Below are positions 9,277 through 18,769 of a DNA stretch of 64,000 nucleotides, piece after piece (within the stretch, counting starts at the first letter, position 1; each line of letters starts with the position of its first letter). Both the position numbers and the translations under genes were made by a program. Under the pieces are notes generated by a model, which did no database searches, was not told the origin of the DNA, and saw only the letters and a list, made by a program, of their open reading frames with translations. The stretch comes from Desertivirga arenae (lineage in GTDB: Bacteria > Bacteroidota > Bacteroidia > Sphingobacteriales > Sphingobacteriaceae), in assembly GCF_017355785.1 (NCBI RefSeq), contig NZ_JAFEWE010000001.1, positions 682,001 through 746,000 on the forward strand, given 5' to 3'.

Positions 9277-10368
9277 TTAATCGTCTTCAAACTTTGGATC
9301 GTCAGTCAGGAATTTAAATACGATTTCCCAATCGCCTTCGCGGAAAATTGCAAAGTTCAAACTCAACGTGGCTGTATTCCTTGCCCCTCCAAATACTAAT
9401 CTTGAATATTGCAATGCCACTCTTGCAGTATTACCATCAGAATAATTTGTTCGTCTTGCAGTCAAAGGAATCGGATAGGCTACATCATATTGTACATATT
9501 CGTTAGTCTTCACCATGTTGAAAGCATGCAACATCGTTGTCCACCTGGTTTCATTGAATTTGGAAGGGTTAATAGCGACGTCATTTTTGTCGATGGCCTT
9601 AATCCTGAGGTTATGACCGTTACCGCCTGTAAAAGGTCGAATGAATACAACTACATCCTTCACGTCATCGTTACTTACCAATTCCTTATTGCTGGTCTTT
9701 CCGATCACACCTGAAAGACCAGGTCTTATGAAGTCTTTCTTAAATGTGTTGTTCCTGAATTTGGGATCAGGAGCATCACCGCCCGTAAAATCATTCTTAT
9801 CGTTGGAAGGAAAGTAGGGCCGTTCCCTGAATGGCCTTATCTGAAAATCTTTCAGAACTACCGAGCCCCCGGTATTAGTGACCTTTACATCAAAATATCG
9901 CGTATTTTGAGGGAGGTTACTGCTATCTGCAGCTCTCGGTGTAATAAGATCGTTATTAGAGGAAGCCCATAAGATAAACTCTCCTGATTCTCTAACTTCA
10001 AATAATGGATGATCTTCCAATTTCCTTTTAGCCTGGATCTCTTCAAGGCTTTTCTCGTCACCAGTATATTCATTGGTCCATACCCATACCGGCCGGGTTT
10101 GAAACAAGTCTGTCACGGGTCGACCGTCCCCCCATCTGGCATTAACTATCTCAAATTTTAAGGGCCAGGTAGAGTTATCTGTATTTAGTCCCTGGCGGCT
10201 TATGGTTGTGCGTCCCAGTATTGGTTCTAAAATTTTGCTACTATAGTTGAGGTTCGGACTTAAGTAGTCCTTTTCCTCGGGTAGATCAAAGACTTTTTCA
10301 CAGCTACTCAGGAGTATAATTGCTGCAAAAAAGGCAGTAACACGGTTTATCTTTGCTGTTATAGACAT
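9277..10368 (-). CDS. DUF5007-like lipoprotein
   Basis: A 363-residue lipoprotein; the signal ends ILLSSC with Cys23. The mature N-terminus (EKVFDLPEEKDYLSPNLNYS) and the central GDGRPVTDLFQTRPVWVWTN and SGEFILWASSN stretches match what I recall as the DUF5007 family, found almost only beside SusC/SusD genes. No catalytic residues or membrane segments are visible beyond the signal. The C-terminal half (ARVALQYSRLVFGGARNTAT, WEIVFKFL) looks like beta-sheet. It lies between the two SusC-SusD-FAS1 units, 19 bp before the second SusC. A surface-exposed binding role is inferred from position only. Confidence 0.7.
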   Translation of the reverse strand: MSITAKINRVTAFFAAIILLSSCEKVFDLPEEKDYLSPNLNYSSKILEPILGRTTISRQGLNTDNSTWPLKFEIVNARWGDGRPVTDLFQTRPVWVWTNEYTGDEKSLEEIQAKRKLEDHPLFEVRESGEFILWASSNNDLITPRAADSSNLPQNTRYFDVKVTNTGGSVVLKDFQIRPFRERPYFPSNDKNDFTGGDAPDPKFRNNTFKKDFIRPGLSGVIGKTSNKELVSNDDVKDVVVFIRPFTGGNGHNLRIKAIDKNDVAINPSKFNETRWTTMLHAFNMVKTNEYVQYDVAYPIPLTARRTNYSDGNTARVALQYSRLVFGGARNTATLSLNFAIFREGDWEIVFKFLTDDPKFEDD

Positions 10369-10397
10369 TGATTAGTTTTTTTAATTAATCCCCTATG

Positions 10398-11522
10398 TTA
10401 TTTAGCAGGTTCGTTCATCGACCATTCTGCGAGCTGGAAGGCAGAACCGCCGAATCGCATGGAATTGAAGGTTATGCGATAATAGCGATAGGCGGTTTTG
10501 TTATTAAAATAGAAGACCCTTTCCATAAAGCGCTCCCGGAACACTTCCTCATTTCGAGAGTCTAAAGTGGTCCACACTTTATTATCATTCGATCCATCCA
10601 ATGACCAGGATGCAGGATCCCTATCCTCAGCGTCATTGGCGGATACCAAGGTGTAAGATCCCGCAACTACAGGCTCATTAAATTCATACTTCAACCATCC
10701 TCCCCTGAATGGATCTTCGAGAAATTTTGTATTTCTGTCGCGATCAATAACCCTATTCGAACCCTCAATATTATTGGGGTTGCAGGCAGAACGCGCACAA
10801 CTTGAAACAGAAAGTTTTCCTCCCACCTTGGCGAAAAGATTAGGTGGAGGTGGGACATAGGTAAACCGGCTAACGAACTGTCTGAAACCGAAGATATGAT
10901 CGGATGATACGACGTGAACCACACCATTCTTCGTTTTTATGTTATTGGAAGTAGTGGTAGTAGCCACCCAATTTCTTACCAAAGCACTTCTGTTCGTGTT
11001 TTGAAAAACAATATTTTCAGCGCCGCCGCTAGTGTACCCAGACGAAGAACTTGTTCCAAGCTTAGCATTCATTGGGTAGTTATACTTCACTCCGAATAGG
11101 TTCACTCCATCCTGGAATGCAAGCAAATTGGTAGTATAATTTCCTTTGATAATATACTGTGACATCATTGTATCCAAGTGGACGCCTTCGACGGAGCTCA
11201 GGGCCAAGGGAGGCAATTCTGACTTTTTCCGTAAATTATTTAAATTGGTCAGAGCGACTTGAAAGCTTTGATTGGGTACGGCGAAAAGAGTCACCGAATC
11301 ATTCTTCAAAATATTCTGATAACCCATACGATCGATAACCTTGACCAGGGAATCAAATACTCCGGGCTTACTTTTGAGATACTCATAGGTATTGCCACTA
11401 AAAGTCTTGTCTTCCACTCCTGCATTATAGTAGCCCGAGTCTTTGCTACAGGAATAAATACATGCGAGTATGGTGGCAAACGCAGGTATTAAAAATCTTA
11501 AATACTTACTTTTCTTTTCCAT
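10398..11522 (-). CDS. FAS1 domain fused to discoidin-like (F5/8 type C) domain, lipoprotein
   Basis: About 374 residues from MEKKSKYLRFLIPAFATILA. The upstream Met at 11540 would overlap the SusD stop at 11531, so the Met at 11522 is preferred; the lipobox IYSC follows. The FAS1 domain is at about 35-225 (TYEYLKSKPGVFDSLVKVID, SVTLFAVPNQSFQVAL, NGVVHVVSSDHIFGF). The C-terminal about 140 residues are a galactose-binding/F5-8C fold: VIDRDRNTKFLEDPF, WLKYEFNEPVVAGSYTLVSA, DPASWSLDGSNDNKVWTTLD, YRYYRITF. Such domains bind carbohydrate. The paralogue at 3765-4517 lacks this C-terminal domain. It is a likely glycan-binding surface protein serving the upstream SusC/SusD. Confidence 0.8.
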   Translation of the reverse strand: MEKKSKYLRFLIPAFATILACIYSCSKDSGYYNAGVEDKTFSGNTYEYLKSKPGVFDSLVKVIDRMGYQNILKNDSVTLFAVPNQSFQVALTNLNNLRKKSELPPLALSSVEGVHLDTMMSQYIIKGNYTTNLLAFQDGVNLFGVKYNYPMNAKLGTSSSSGYTSGGAENIVFQNTNRSALVRNWVATTTTSNNIKTKNGVVHVVSSDHIFGFRQFVSRFTYVPPPPNLFAKVGGKLSVSSCARSACNPNNIEGSNRVIDRDRNTKFLEDPFRGGWLKYEFNEPVVAGSYTLVSANDAEDRDPASWSLDGSNDNKVWTTLDSRNEEVFRERFMERVFYFNNKTAYRYYRITFNSMRFGGSAFQLAEWSMNEPAK

Positions 11523-11530
11523 GGCTTCAT

Positions 11531-13036
11531 CTATTCCCAATAAGGGTTTTGCGTTAATAACTTATTTTGTTGCAGTACTTTCCTCGAAACGGGCCAGTAT
11601 ATTCCTCCGGATCTGATCAGGTTAGTAAAATTGGTATTGGTCCCTTTAATCTTATTATACCGCACCAAATCGTACCAACGGTGTCCCTCTCCCATGAGTT
11701 CGCGTTGACGTTCCTTAAAAATTGCGTCAATCAAGTCGCCGTTAATATTCTGATCATATGCCTTAAGGCCTCTTAATTGCCTGATAATATTCAGAACTTC
11801 TATCGCTCCCCCAGTTTCTCCAAGCACAGCCAACGACTCTGCCCTTAGAAGTGCAATGTCTTCCAATCGGGTAAAAACTATGGGACTAGTGAAGTACCTG
11901 AAATTGGGGTCTGTTTGTCCTCCCTGAATTGATTTGATCTTACTGAAAATAGGATACTTGCCGTTGTAGTTACTGAAATAGGCAGTATTGCGTGGGTTTC
12001 CGAGGGTATCTAAACTGAAGCGTTGATCGTCAGCCTCATTGAATATATTAAGAATAGAATCTTTTACCATGTAGATATCCGGGATCTTTTTCGTCACCAC
12101 AGGTTCAGCAAGTGTTAATTCCTCAATATGTCCGGTTGTAGAGCCATCTTCGTGGCCATAGTCGGAATTGAACCCCAACAAGTGATTAAATCTCTTTGCG
12201 TCAAAGAATCCATTTCCCCTTGTGAGCTCATCTGTCGGCAACCATGACATGGCACTCTTTCCAAAATTGTCTATTACAAACTTTGAATATTTGGAAACAT
12301 CGGCATAATTTCCTTGCCAGGCAGCCACATGTGCCAAAATCCCATATGCAGAAGTCTTTCTTGCAAGAGCGCCTTCCCAACGTACGCGGTCTTCATTGTA
12401 ATAATTCCCTTGTTGCTGTGGATCATTATCACTGTAGATATAAGGTAGATCAGCAGCTGCTGCCAATAATTCTTTCTCTACCCAGGCTAGCACTTTGTCT
12501 TTACTTTCACGAGGCATCTTTTCAAAGTTGCCATCGTGTGAAGTGATGATAAAAGGCACATCTCCCCAAATCCGTACCATGTAGAAATAGGCAAAAGCCC
12601 TGAGGAACCTGGCTTGAGCGATATCAAGTTTCATGTTATTGTCTGTATAACGAAGGTCTTTCTCTTTAACTTCTGGAATCCTTTCGATAAAGAGGTTTGC
12701 AGCATTAATAGCGGCATACCACCTTGTCCAGTTAGAGAGTTCTTCAACCACAGGAAAGGAAGCATTCAAAGAGTTTTTGATCACGGCATTAAGATCCTGG
12801 CGAATAGGACTGGCAAAATCGCCCGAGCGTACATCACCGTAAATCCAATGTGCGTTGTTATCTATAAGGGCAGCACGGGTAAGAGCGTAAACTCCCATGA
12901 GAGCTCCCCTGGAATCCTCCAAAGAGTTCCACATATTCTCCTCTCCAACTGTTCTTACAGAATCTACCTCGAGTAGCTTCTTGCACCCTGAAAGTACAGC
13001 AGCGAAGAGTAAGCATGATAGTATTATCTTTTTCAT
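11531..13036 (-). CDS. RagB/SusD family nutrient-uptake lipoprotein
   Basis: A 501-residue SusD homologue. Signal MKKIILSCLLFAAVLSG with Cys18. Signature stretches are WYAAINAANLFIERIPEVKE, AQARFLRAFAYFYMVRIWGDVPFI, FTRLEDIALLRAESLAVLGE and FKERQRELMGEGHRWYDLVR. It partners the SusC at 13087-16065, 50 bp upstream, and is followed by the FAS1-discoidin lipoprotein. This repeats the order seen at 3765-9257 and points to tandem duplication followed by divergence. Confidence 0.95.
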   Translation of the reverse strand: MKKIILSCLLFAAVLSGCKKLLEVDSVRTVGEENMWNSLEDSRGALMGVYALTRAALIDNNAHWIYGDVRSGDFASPIRQDLNAVIKNSLNASFPVVEELSNWTRWYAAINAANLFIERIPEVKEKDLRYTDNNMKLDIAQARFLRAFAYFYMVRIWGDVPFIITSHDGNFEKMPRESKDKVLAWVEKELLAAAADLPYIYSDNDPQQQGNYYNEDRVRWEGALARKTSAYGILAHVAAWQGNYADVSKYSKFVIDNFGKSAMSWLPTDELTRGNGFFDAKRFNHLLGFNSDYGHEDGSTTGHIEELTLAEPVVTKKIPDIYMVKDSILNIFNEADDQRFSLDTLGNPRNTAYFSNYNGKYPIFSKIKSIQGGQTDPNFRYFTSPIVFTRLEDIALLRAESLAVLGETGGAIEVLNIIRQLRGLKAYDQNINGDLIDAIFKERQRELMGEGHRWYDLVRYNKIKGTNTNFTNLIRSGGIYWPVSRKVLQQNKLLTQNPYWE

Positions 13037-13086
13037 CTAGTTTCTTTTAATTCAGATATGTAAACTATTTGCTATTAATTTGAGGC

Positions 13087-16065
13087 CTATAATTCCATCT
13101 TAACCCCAAGTGTAAATGTCCGCGGTATCGGAAGTCCGTAACCTGTATCATAGCCGGTGTAGTCTACCAACTCAGGATCGCGACCCGTATATTTGGTCAG
13201 CGTAAACACATTATTGATGGTAGTGTAGATATATAAATTTTGAAGCTTCATTTTGGATCGGGCCATCTTAGTCAGGTCGTAACCTACCGACAGGCTGCGC
13301 AACTTGAGGAATGAGGCATCTTCCAGAAACAAGTTTTGATCTGGACGGTAGGGTAATACCGTACTCCATGGATTATACAAAGGATATTTGCTGTAATCGC
13401 CGGTTTTTTCCCAAAAAGTGATCTCTTTAACCGAATTAATATTTGACTGCCCCTCCCTATTGATAAAATCAAAGCGGTTGGCCATATTCTGATTAATGAT
13501 GTCCCTTCCCAGGTTATAGTAAAAGTTGAGGTTCAAATTCCATTTGCCGAAAGTCAAGGCATTATCAAAGTTTCCATAAAGAACCGGCAGAGCATGCCCC
13601 ATCATTACTTTATCAGAATTGTCAATAGCATTATCGCCATTAATGTCTCTCCATTTCGGATCGCCCCCTTTAAGAAGACTTCCATTGAATTTCATTACCT
13701 CGCCATTCCTAACCGGAACTTCGGCGTCTGATTCATAAATTCCATCATTCTGCAAAAGCCAGTAAGAATCTATAGACTCCCCTACTTTCAGCAGCCTGTT
13801 GCTGAGCTCTACCTGCTGAATGTCACCCGGAAGGGCCTTTAGGCGATTTTTATTGACATTAAAAGACATTGAAGAAGTCCAGGAATTCTTCGGATTCCTG
13901 ATAATCTCTCCAGAGACAATAACATCAAGACCAGTATTCCTTACAGACATTCCACTTTTGATAAACTCCCTGTATCCATACTCAGCACCATCAGGCACAC
14001 CAAACAAAAGGTTCTTTTCCGTTTTGGAGTAAATGGTCGCAGCAAGCCTCAGTCTGCTATCGAGCGCTGCAGTACTAAGGGTTCCGTTAACTTGATTTGA
14101 ATAAGCCCATGGGATTCCATATCCAACCCATCCGAAGTTATAAGGGCGGGTAAGTACTGCGAAGGCGTTATAGCCAGGGACCGTAACATTACCGGTATAC
14201 CCAACGTTTGACATGTATTGCGGGCCTTCGGCATAATTATCATAACTATTTAATCTGCCAATGCGGCCAATGCCAAACTTAAGATCAAGAGCGGAGATTT
14301 GCTTTGACTTGCTAAACAGTTCGTTCTTTAAGTTCCATCCGATAGATGCAGTGGGTGAAAAGAAAAAACGCTTAGTAGGTTGGGCATTAGAAGACCCGTC
14401 AACTCTTAGTGTGGTAGAAAAGGAGTACTTGTTGTTTAAAGAATAGTTCCCGGTAGTGTACGCAGACAAAAGATTCGACCGTGTACGATCCAGGAAGCGA
14501 AATACAAGCTCTTTAGGGAAAGCTCGTGGCAACAAATACTCGTCAGGCTTATTTGGATCTGAAAAAAGAAGATTTATTTTAATGAAATCTGATGATCCCT
14601 TATAAGCGTAAGCATTATTGTATTTATAAGTATCCCATTGGATTGATTGTCCTAACTCCAGATGAAAGTTATTACCAGAATCAAACACTTTGTCGTATTT
14701 TGCACTATTTGTAAGAAGGAACCGCTGGTTAAATCCGTAATAATTAGAAGCGTAACTGGTATTTTGCATTAAGGATCTCGTATAAAAAATATCCCTGTAA
14801 CCCTCATTGTAATTAACTGCAAGTCGAGAGTCAAAACGAATCAAGCCAAGATCAAGTCCCAGGTTAGCATACCCGTCAATGATATTCGTTTTATTATCAT
14901 CAAATCCATTTTTATAGAGAGACAAATAATTGCCGTAGACATCTTTGTTAGGGCTAAGCGGCGAGCTTAGATCCGGGAAATAGTTTACTTGGGTAAAACG
15001 ATCTCTCAGGCTCCTGTTCCTGTCACGCTCAACGCGGTTGGCATTTACCATCGCGGAGAAAAGAAGCCATTTTACAGGACGCATGTTTATGTTAAACCTG
15101 GTACTATAACGATTAACTGCTGTCTGGTCTGCAACTCCCTGGTTTTGAAGATTGCCGAGTGAAAATCGAAAATTAGCTCGTTTTGTTCCACCTGTTATGG
15201 AGGCATTAATAGAATAAGACATCGCATTCCGGTAATAGAGATCCGACCAGTTTGACGGTCCAAAATATCCCGCACTAAGTGAATCACTTAAATAAATTGG
15301 ATATACCTCGTCTTCAGAATTCCGGCCGTTGGTAGTATAGAGGTCGTAGAAGCGCTGCCTGAATGCATTCTCATAATTACCATTAATGGTAGTAATTCCA
15401 GGCCTTGGAGAGTAACCGATATAAGAACTGAAGGTAACGCGGCGTACGGTATCTGCCAGTTTCGATTTCAAAAGAATAATCCCATTGGCGGCCTGTGGAC
15501 CATAAACGGCAGTAGCCTCTACATCAGATAGCACTTCTACTGATGCAATGTTATCCATATCAATATTTGAAAGGACATTTGTAGCAGGGCCTATCCTGTT
15601 AAAATTGTATTGCTGGATATCGTAGGCAAATGGATGCTCATTTACCAGGGGCATTCCATCAAGTATTACAAGAGGTTGGGCATCATAGACATGCCTTGGG
15701 GAAAGCAAGGGTAGGGCGGCGCCGCGAATGAACATGGTTTGATTAGTACCAGGTTCACCTGATGACTCCTGTACATTTAAGCCGGCAAACCTTCCTTTAA
15801 CATATTGCTGAAGGGTTACTGCAGGAAACATGGAAAGGTTAAAGGGTGTATTTGGCGAAAGTTTCCCCGATAGACTGTCTTTAAAAGACGATCGGCCAGA
15901 GCGATTTTTTTTATACGCTTTTACAGAATCTTCTAATGCAATCTTCTTTACAAAGATTGCATTTCGAATCTCATGAGTTCGGATTTTCTTTTCCTTTTCG
16001 ACACCAGATGCCCTGGAAATCCCAGCAACTGCAAAAACAGAAAAGGCTAACAATAAGTATCGCAT
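13087..16065 (-). CDS. SusC-type TonB-dependent transporter lacking the N-terminal CarboxypepD_reg domain
   Basis: A 992-residue outer-membrane receptor with signal MRYLLLAFSVFAVAGISRAS. The plug is clear (VTLQQYVKGRFAGLNVQESS, FIRGAALPLLSPRH, PLVILDGMPLVNEHPF, NIASVEVLSDVEATAVYGPQ), as are the barrel and terminal strand (PIPRTFTLGVKMEL). Between signal peptide and plug there are only about 85 polar, basic residues. They do not show the usual beta-sandwich of SusC proteins ('V.G.V.D..g.plpGv.V'), and no clear TonB-box-like motif was recognised. It is the first gene of the ten-gene operon. The 235-bp gap upstream holds the terminator of the preceding gene; no convincing TAnnTTTG element was found there. 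Confidence 0.9.
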   Translation of the reverse strand: MRYLLLAFSVFAVAGISRASGVEKEKKIRTHEIRNAIFVKKIALEDSVKAYKKNRSGRSSFKDSLSGKLSPNTPFNLSMFPAVTLQQYVKGRFAGLNVQESSGEPGTNQTMFIRGAALPLLSPRHVYDAQPLVILDGMPLVNEHPFAYDIQQYNFNRIGPATNVLSNIDMDNIASVEVLSDVEATAVYGPQAANGIILLKSKLADTVRRVTFSSYIGYSPRPGITTINGNYENAFRQRFYDLYTTNGRNSEDEVYPIYLSDSLSAGYFGPSNWSDLYYRNAMSYSINASITGGTKRANFRFSLGNLQNQGVADQTAVNRYSTRFNINMRPVKWLLFSAMVNANRVERDRNRSLRDRFTQVNYFPDLSSPLSPNKDVYGNYLSLYKNGFDDNKTNIIDGYANLGLDLGLIRFDSRLAVNYNEGYRDIFYTRSLMQNTSYASNYYGFNQRFLLTNSAKYDKVFDSGNNFHLELGQSIQWDTYKYNNAYAYKGSSDFIKINLLFSDPNKPDEYLLPRAFPKELVFRFLDRTRSNLLSAYTTGNYSLNNKYSFSTTLRVDGSSNAQPTKRFFFSPTASIGWNLKNELFSKSKQISALDLKFGIGRIGRLNSYDNYAEGPQYMSNVGYTGNVTVPGYNAFAVLTRPYNFGWVGYGIPWAYSNQVNGTLSTAALDSRLRLAATIYSKTEKNLLFGVPDGAEYGYREFIKSGMSVRNTGLDVIVSGEIIRNPKNSWTSSMSFNVNKNRLKALPGDIQQVELSNRLLKVGESIDSYWLLQNDGIYESDAEVPVRNGEVMKFNGSLLKGGDPKWRDINGDNAIDNSDKVMMGHALPVLYGNFDNALTFGKWNLNLNFYYNLGRDIINQNMANRFDFINREGQSNINSVKEITFWEKTGDYSKYPLYNPWSTVLPYRPDQNLFLEDASFLKLRSLSVGYDLTKMARSKMKLQNLYIYTTINNVFTLTKYTGRDPELVDYTGYDTGYGLPIPRTFTLGVKMEL

Positions 16066-16252
16066 AATTAGGGGTTCATAATTTGAATTAGTTTATAGAA
16101 TACTTTGAAAGAGCTTCCTCTTAAGCTTTGGAATAAAGCGCTCTAACTGTAGAGATTGGTTCGTATTTGTTCGATCATAGTTGGAATTGAGTTAGTTAAA
16201 CAATAGTTATTTTTCTGATATTCTTCGTACTTACCGTGCTGGTTGATTAAGC

Positions 16253-16296
16253 ATAGAGATCAAAGTGCAGCGGTGACAAAGCACTCTGATCTCTAT
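16253..16296 (-). terminator. Hairpin downstream of the DUF4965 gene
   Basis: Sixteen-base arms (16253-16268 and 16281-16296) pair with one non-Watson-Crick position around a 12-base loop, directly after the stop codon at 16301. On the minus transcript no run of T follows the stem, so it may terminate weakly or protect the 3' end. It separates this gene from the downstream SusC operon. The rest of 16066-16252 shows nothing recognisable. Confidence 0.6.
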
Positions 16297-16300
16297 CTTT

Positions 16301-18742
16301 CTATTTTAGCTTGTGATCAAGCATTTTTATAAAGTAACCTCCTACAACGCTGCGTGCTGTAAAATTCATCCTTCTGGAATTCGTTGTTCCATGCCAATCG
16401 CTCAGAGGTACTCGGTCAGGAGTTTCAAGAGCATATTTATACATGGGACTAACCAATGCATTAAAATCTTTTGGATTATCAGCCAGCGTTGCTGACCAAA
16501 GGACCCAGTCAGACTTAGTATAAGTCTCGCGACTGTCAAGAGGCAGGCCGTATACGTTTTGTTTGGTCAGATAAAAGTTCACCTCTTTTTTATAAACTTC
16601 TTCTGGAAATAGATTAAGGTTCAATACTTTATCCCAAACCAGGTTATATTTCTGACTCCAGCTATTTTTCTGATTAAACGTGAGAGCATAATGGTCTCCT
16701 GCGTCAGCAATATTCATCCAGCGTTTTGCCATATCTTTTGCCAAAGCCCCATACTTTTTGGCAACATCCTTGTTCCCCAGCATATCGGCCAGCATCGCAT
16801 ACCCACCTAATGCAGTGATGGCTTTCACAGACAAATTTGCGTTACGTGCAAGGTGCCCGGCAAAGTCGTCCGTGGATAATTGATTGGCGGGATCAAATCC
16901 TTCCTTGCTTAAATAATCCGCCCACACTGATAATGTCTCCCAGTGCTTCTTTGCGTAGTTCGCATTACCTTCTGCCTTGGCAATGGCCGCTGCAAGAATT
17001 AACATATTACCTGATTCTTCAACTGGCATATCCTCTCCATAAGTTTGCCCGTTAGCGATTGGATAACTACCCAGATCATGAGCGGCATAAGGTTTTTTCC
17101 AACGACCGCTTTCGCTATAGTAGAAAATTCCGTTCATCATTCCTTTCAGTAGATCGGGGTTGTAAATAAGGAATAGAGGAGCTGAGGGATATGTTATGTC
17201 TACTGTATTGATTGATCCATTACTAAAGTTCTCTTTCGATAGGAAAAGAAGCTCGCCTTCCGGACTTTTGGTTAAGATATGAGCAGATATTGCCTGTCTA
17301 TAAGCTATTTCGCAAAGCTTTGCATATTGTTCACCTCCGCTTTTAAATGCATCATCATAAAGTTTTTTATCGAAGTCGACACATTTCTTCATGATTTCCT
17401 GGTATTGCTGAGAGGCTAGTGCAAATTGGTTCTCAATTGTTTCAGTACCGTTGATATTCCACCAAGGGCGAAGGTTGTTTTGGAAATACTGTACAGCAAA
17501 TATCTCATCATAGCCGATCATTATATAATTTTCCACAGCTGCCCCTCCAACTGTACCTACTGGGATGGTCGTATTAAGCTTTAATTTTGCCCCCATCATT
17601 TCGGTAGCTGCAGGGTCTGTATCTGAAATAAAATTATTTAAAGCCTCTGATTCAGAACTTATATTTTGGATAGCGTTGCTTTGTTGAGGTACAGCGACAT
17701 AAACCGATCCCCAGTCTATGCGAACATCATCACCGGTTCTTTTTAGTAGCGGTTGCTCTACAGTTCCCGCTTTTAAAATATTTAATCCATTTCGTGAATA
17801 CTCCACTCCTTTTACCGGTTGGAAGGCTGCATGAACGGCCAGTGTACTTGAGGCTCCAAAGTAAAGCTTCACCAGGTGTTGTTTACCGTCGTTAGAATTT
17901 ACTTTTGTCGAGATATAAGAAACAGGACGCGACATAAGGTTCAAGTCATCCATCAGCAAGGGGGAGGTGAAGGTCACATTAAGGTCAATTCCTCCACAAG
18001 TGAATGCATATATAGTTTGGGTAGCATTAAGGTCAATACTTTTTTGCTTTGCCTCAAGGACTCCAGGCCCCTTAGTAGCAGCTTCTTCAACCAATCCCAT
18101 ATCCAACCACCGTCCACCAGCTGTATTCGCAACATGAACAGCTATTATATTCCGTCCTGTTTTTAATAGCTTTTTATTTACAGGGATATAAGCGTAGTTC
18201 TCTGTCCAACCAGCCTTACTATAAGCAGGTTTACCGTTGATATAAACCTCAATATTATCATCGTGATTTAATTTAAGATATACAGCCTTCTCGCTGATCT
18301 TATTCAGGTCAAAACTTCTTCTAACCCAGATATCATTCGTTTTCCAAGGTGTTTTAACCTCACCTTTGTCTGAGCCTAGTGGCGCCGCTCCGCTCTTCCA
18401 GGCGTTATCGTTGAAACTAATTCCTTCCCACCCATTTGCTGGTCTCGTCTCCGTATACTGAACAGTATACTCTGATTGATCTGCAGCGGGTAATATAGGA
18501 GTGTATACTTTTTCAGCCTTCCCTAAAAAATTGTAGATCTTACCGTCAACACTTAGCATTCCATTCAATGACTGAGGAGCCCCGGTCCAATGCGTTGTTG
18601 TTGCAGCATTTAACGTGTCATTCCCTGACCAGATGCTAAAGTACGGGTGATGTGTAACTAAAGGATATGCCGGTGCCAGCCGATGCTGAGCATTGGCACT
18701 CGAAGCCAATAGCAGGGCAGCTCCTAAAAATAATCTCTTCAT
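16301..18742 (-). CDS. DUF4965 / glutaminase A-like protein with inserted sugar-binding-like module
   Basis: An 813-residue protein with a signal peptide (MKRLFLGAALLLASSANA). The order is a DUF4964-like start (LAPAYPLVTHHPYFSIWSGN), a DUF5127-type beta-sandwich, a DUF4965 segment (ENYIMIGYDEIFAVQYFQNN) and an (alpha/alpha)6-like C-terminal DUF1793/glutaminase A region (EESGNMLILAAAIAKAEGNA, GLPLDSRETYTKSDWVLWSA). At about 105-225 a galactose-binding-like module is inserted (NDIWVRRSFDL, LKLNHDDNIEVYINGKPAY, GRNIIAVHVANTAGGRWLDM). Proteins with this layout are called glutaminase A, but many PUL members have no proven glutaminase activity and may act on glycans. The next gene carries a similar module. 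Confidence 0.8.
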   Translation of the reverse strand: MKRLFLGAALLLASSANAQHRLAPAYPLVTHHPYFSIWSGNDTLNAATTTHWTGAPQSLNGMLSVDGKIYNFLGKAEKVYTPILPAADQSEYTVQYTETRPANGWEGISFNDNAWKSGAAPLGSDKGEVKTPWKTNDIWVRRSFDLNKISEKAVYLKLNHDDNIEVYINGKPAYSKAGWTENYAYIPVNKKLLKTGRNIIAVHVANTAGGRWLDMGLVEEAATKGPGVLEAKQKSIDLNATQTIYAFTCGGIDLNVTFTSPLLMDDLNLMSRPVSYISTKVNSNDGKQHLVKLYFGASSTLAVHAAFQPVKGVEYSRNGLNILKAGTVEQPLLKRTGDDVRIDWGSVYVAVPQQSNAIQNISSESEALNNFISDTDPAATEMMGAKLKLNTTIPVGTVGGAAVENYIMIGYDEIFAVQYFQNNLRPWWNINGTETIENQFALASQQYQEIMKKCVDFDKKLYDDAFKSGGEQYAKLCEIAYRQAISAHILTKSPEGELLFLSKENFSNGSINTVDITYPSAPLFLIYNPDLLKGMMNGIFYYSESGRWKKPYAAHDLGSYPIANGQTYGEDMPVEESGNMLILAAAIAKAEGNANYAKKHWETLSVWADYLSKEGFDPANQLSTDDFAGHLARNANLSVKAITALGGYAMLADMLGNKDVAKKYGALAKDMAKRWMNIADAGDHYALTFNQKNSWSQKYNLVWDKVLNLNLFPEEVYKKEVNFYLTKQNVYGLPLDSRETYTKSDWVLWSATLADNPKDFNALVSPMYKYALETPDRVPLSDWHGTTNSRRMNFTARSVVGGYFIKMLDHKLK

Positions 18743-18769
18743 AAATATTAATCTGCGTGTGTTTGTGTC

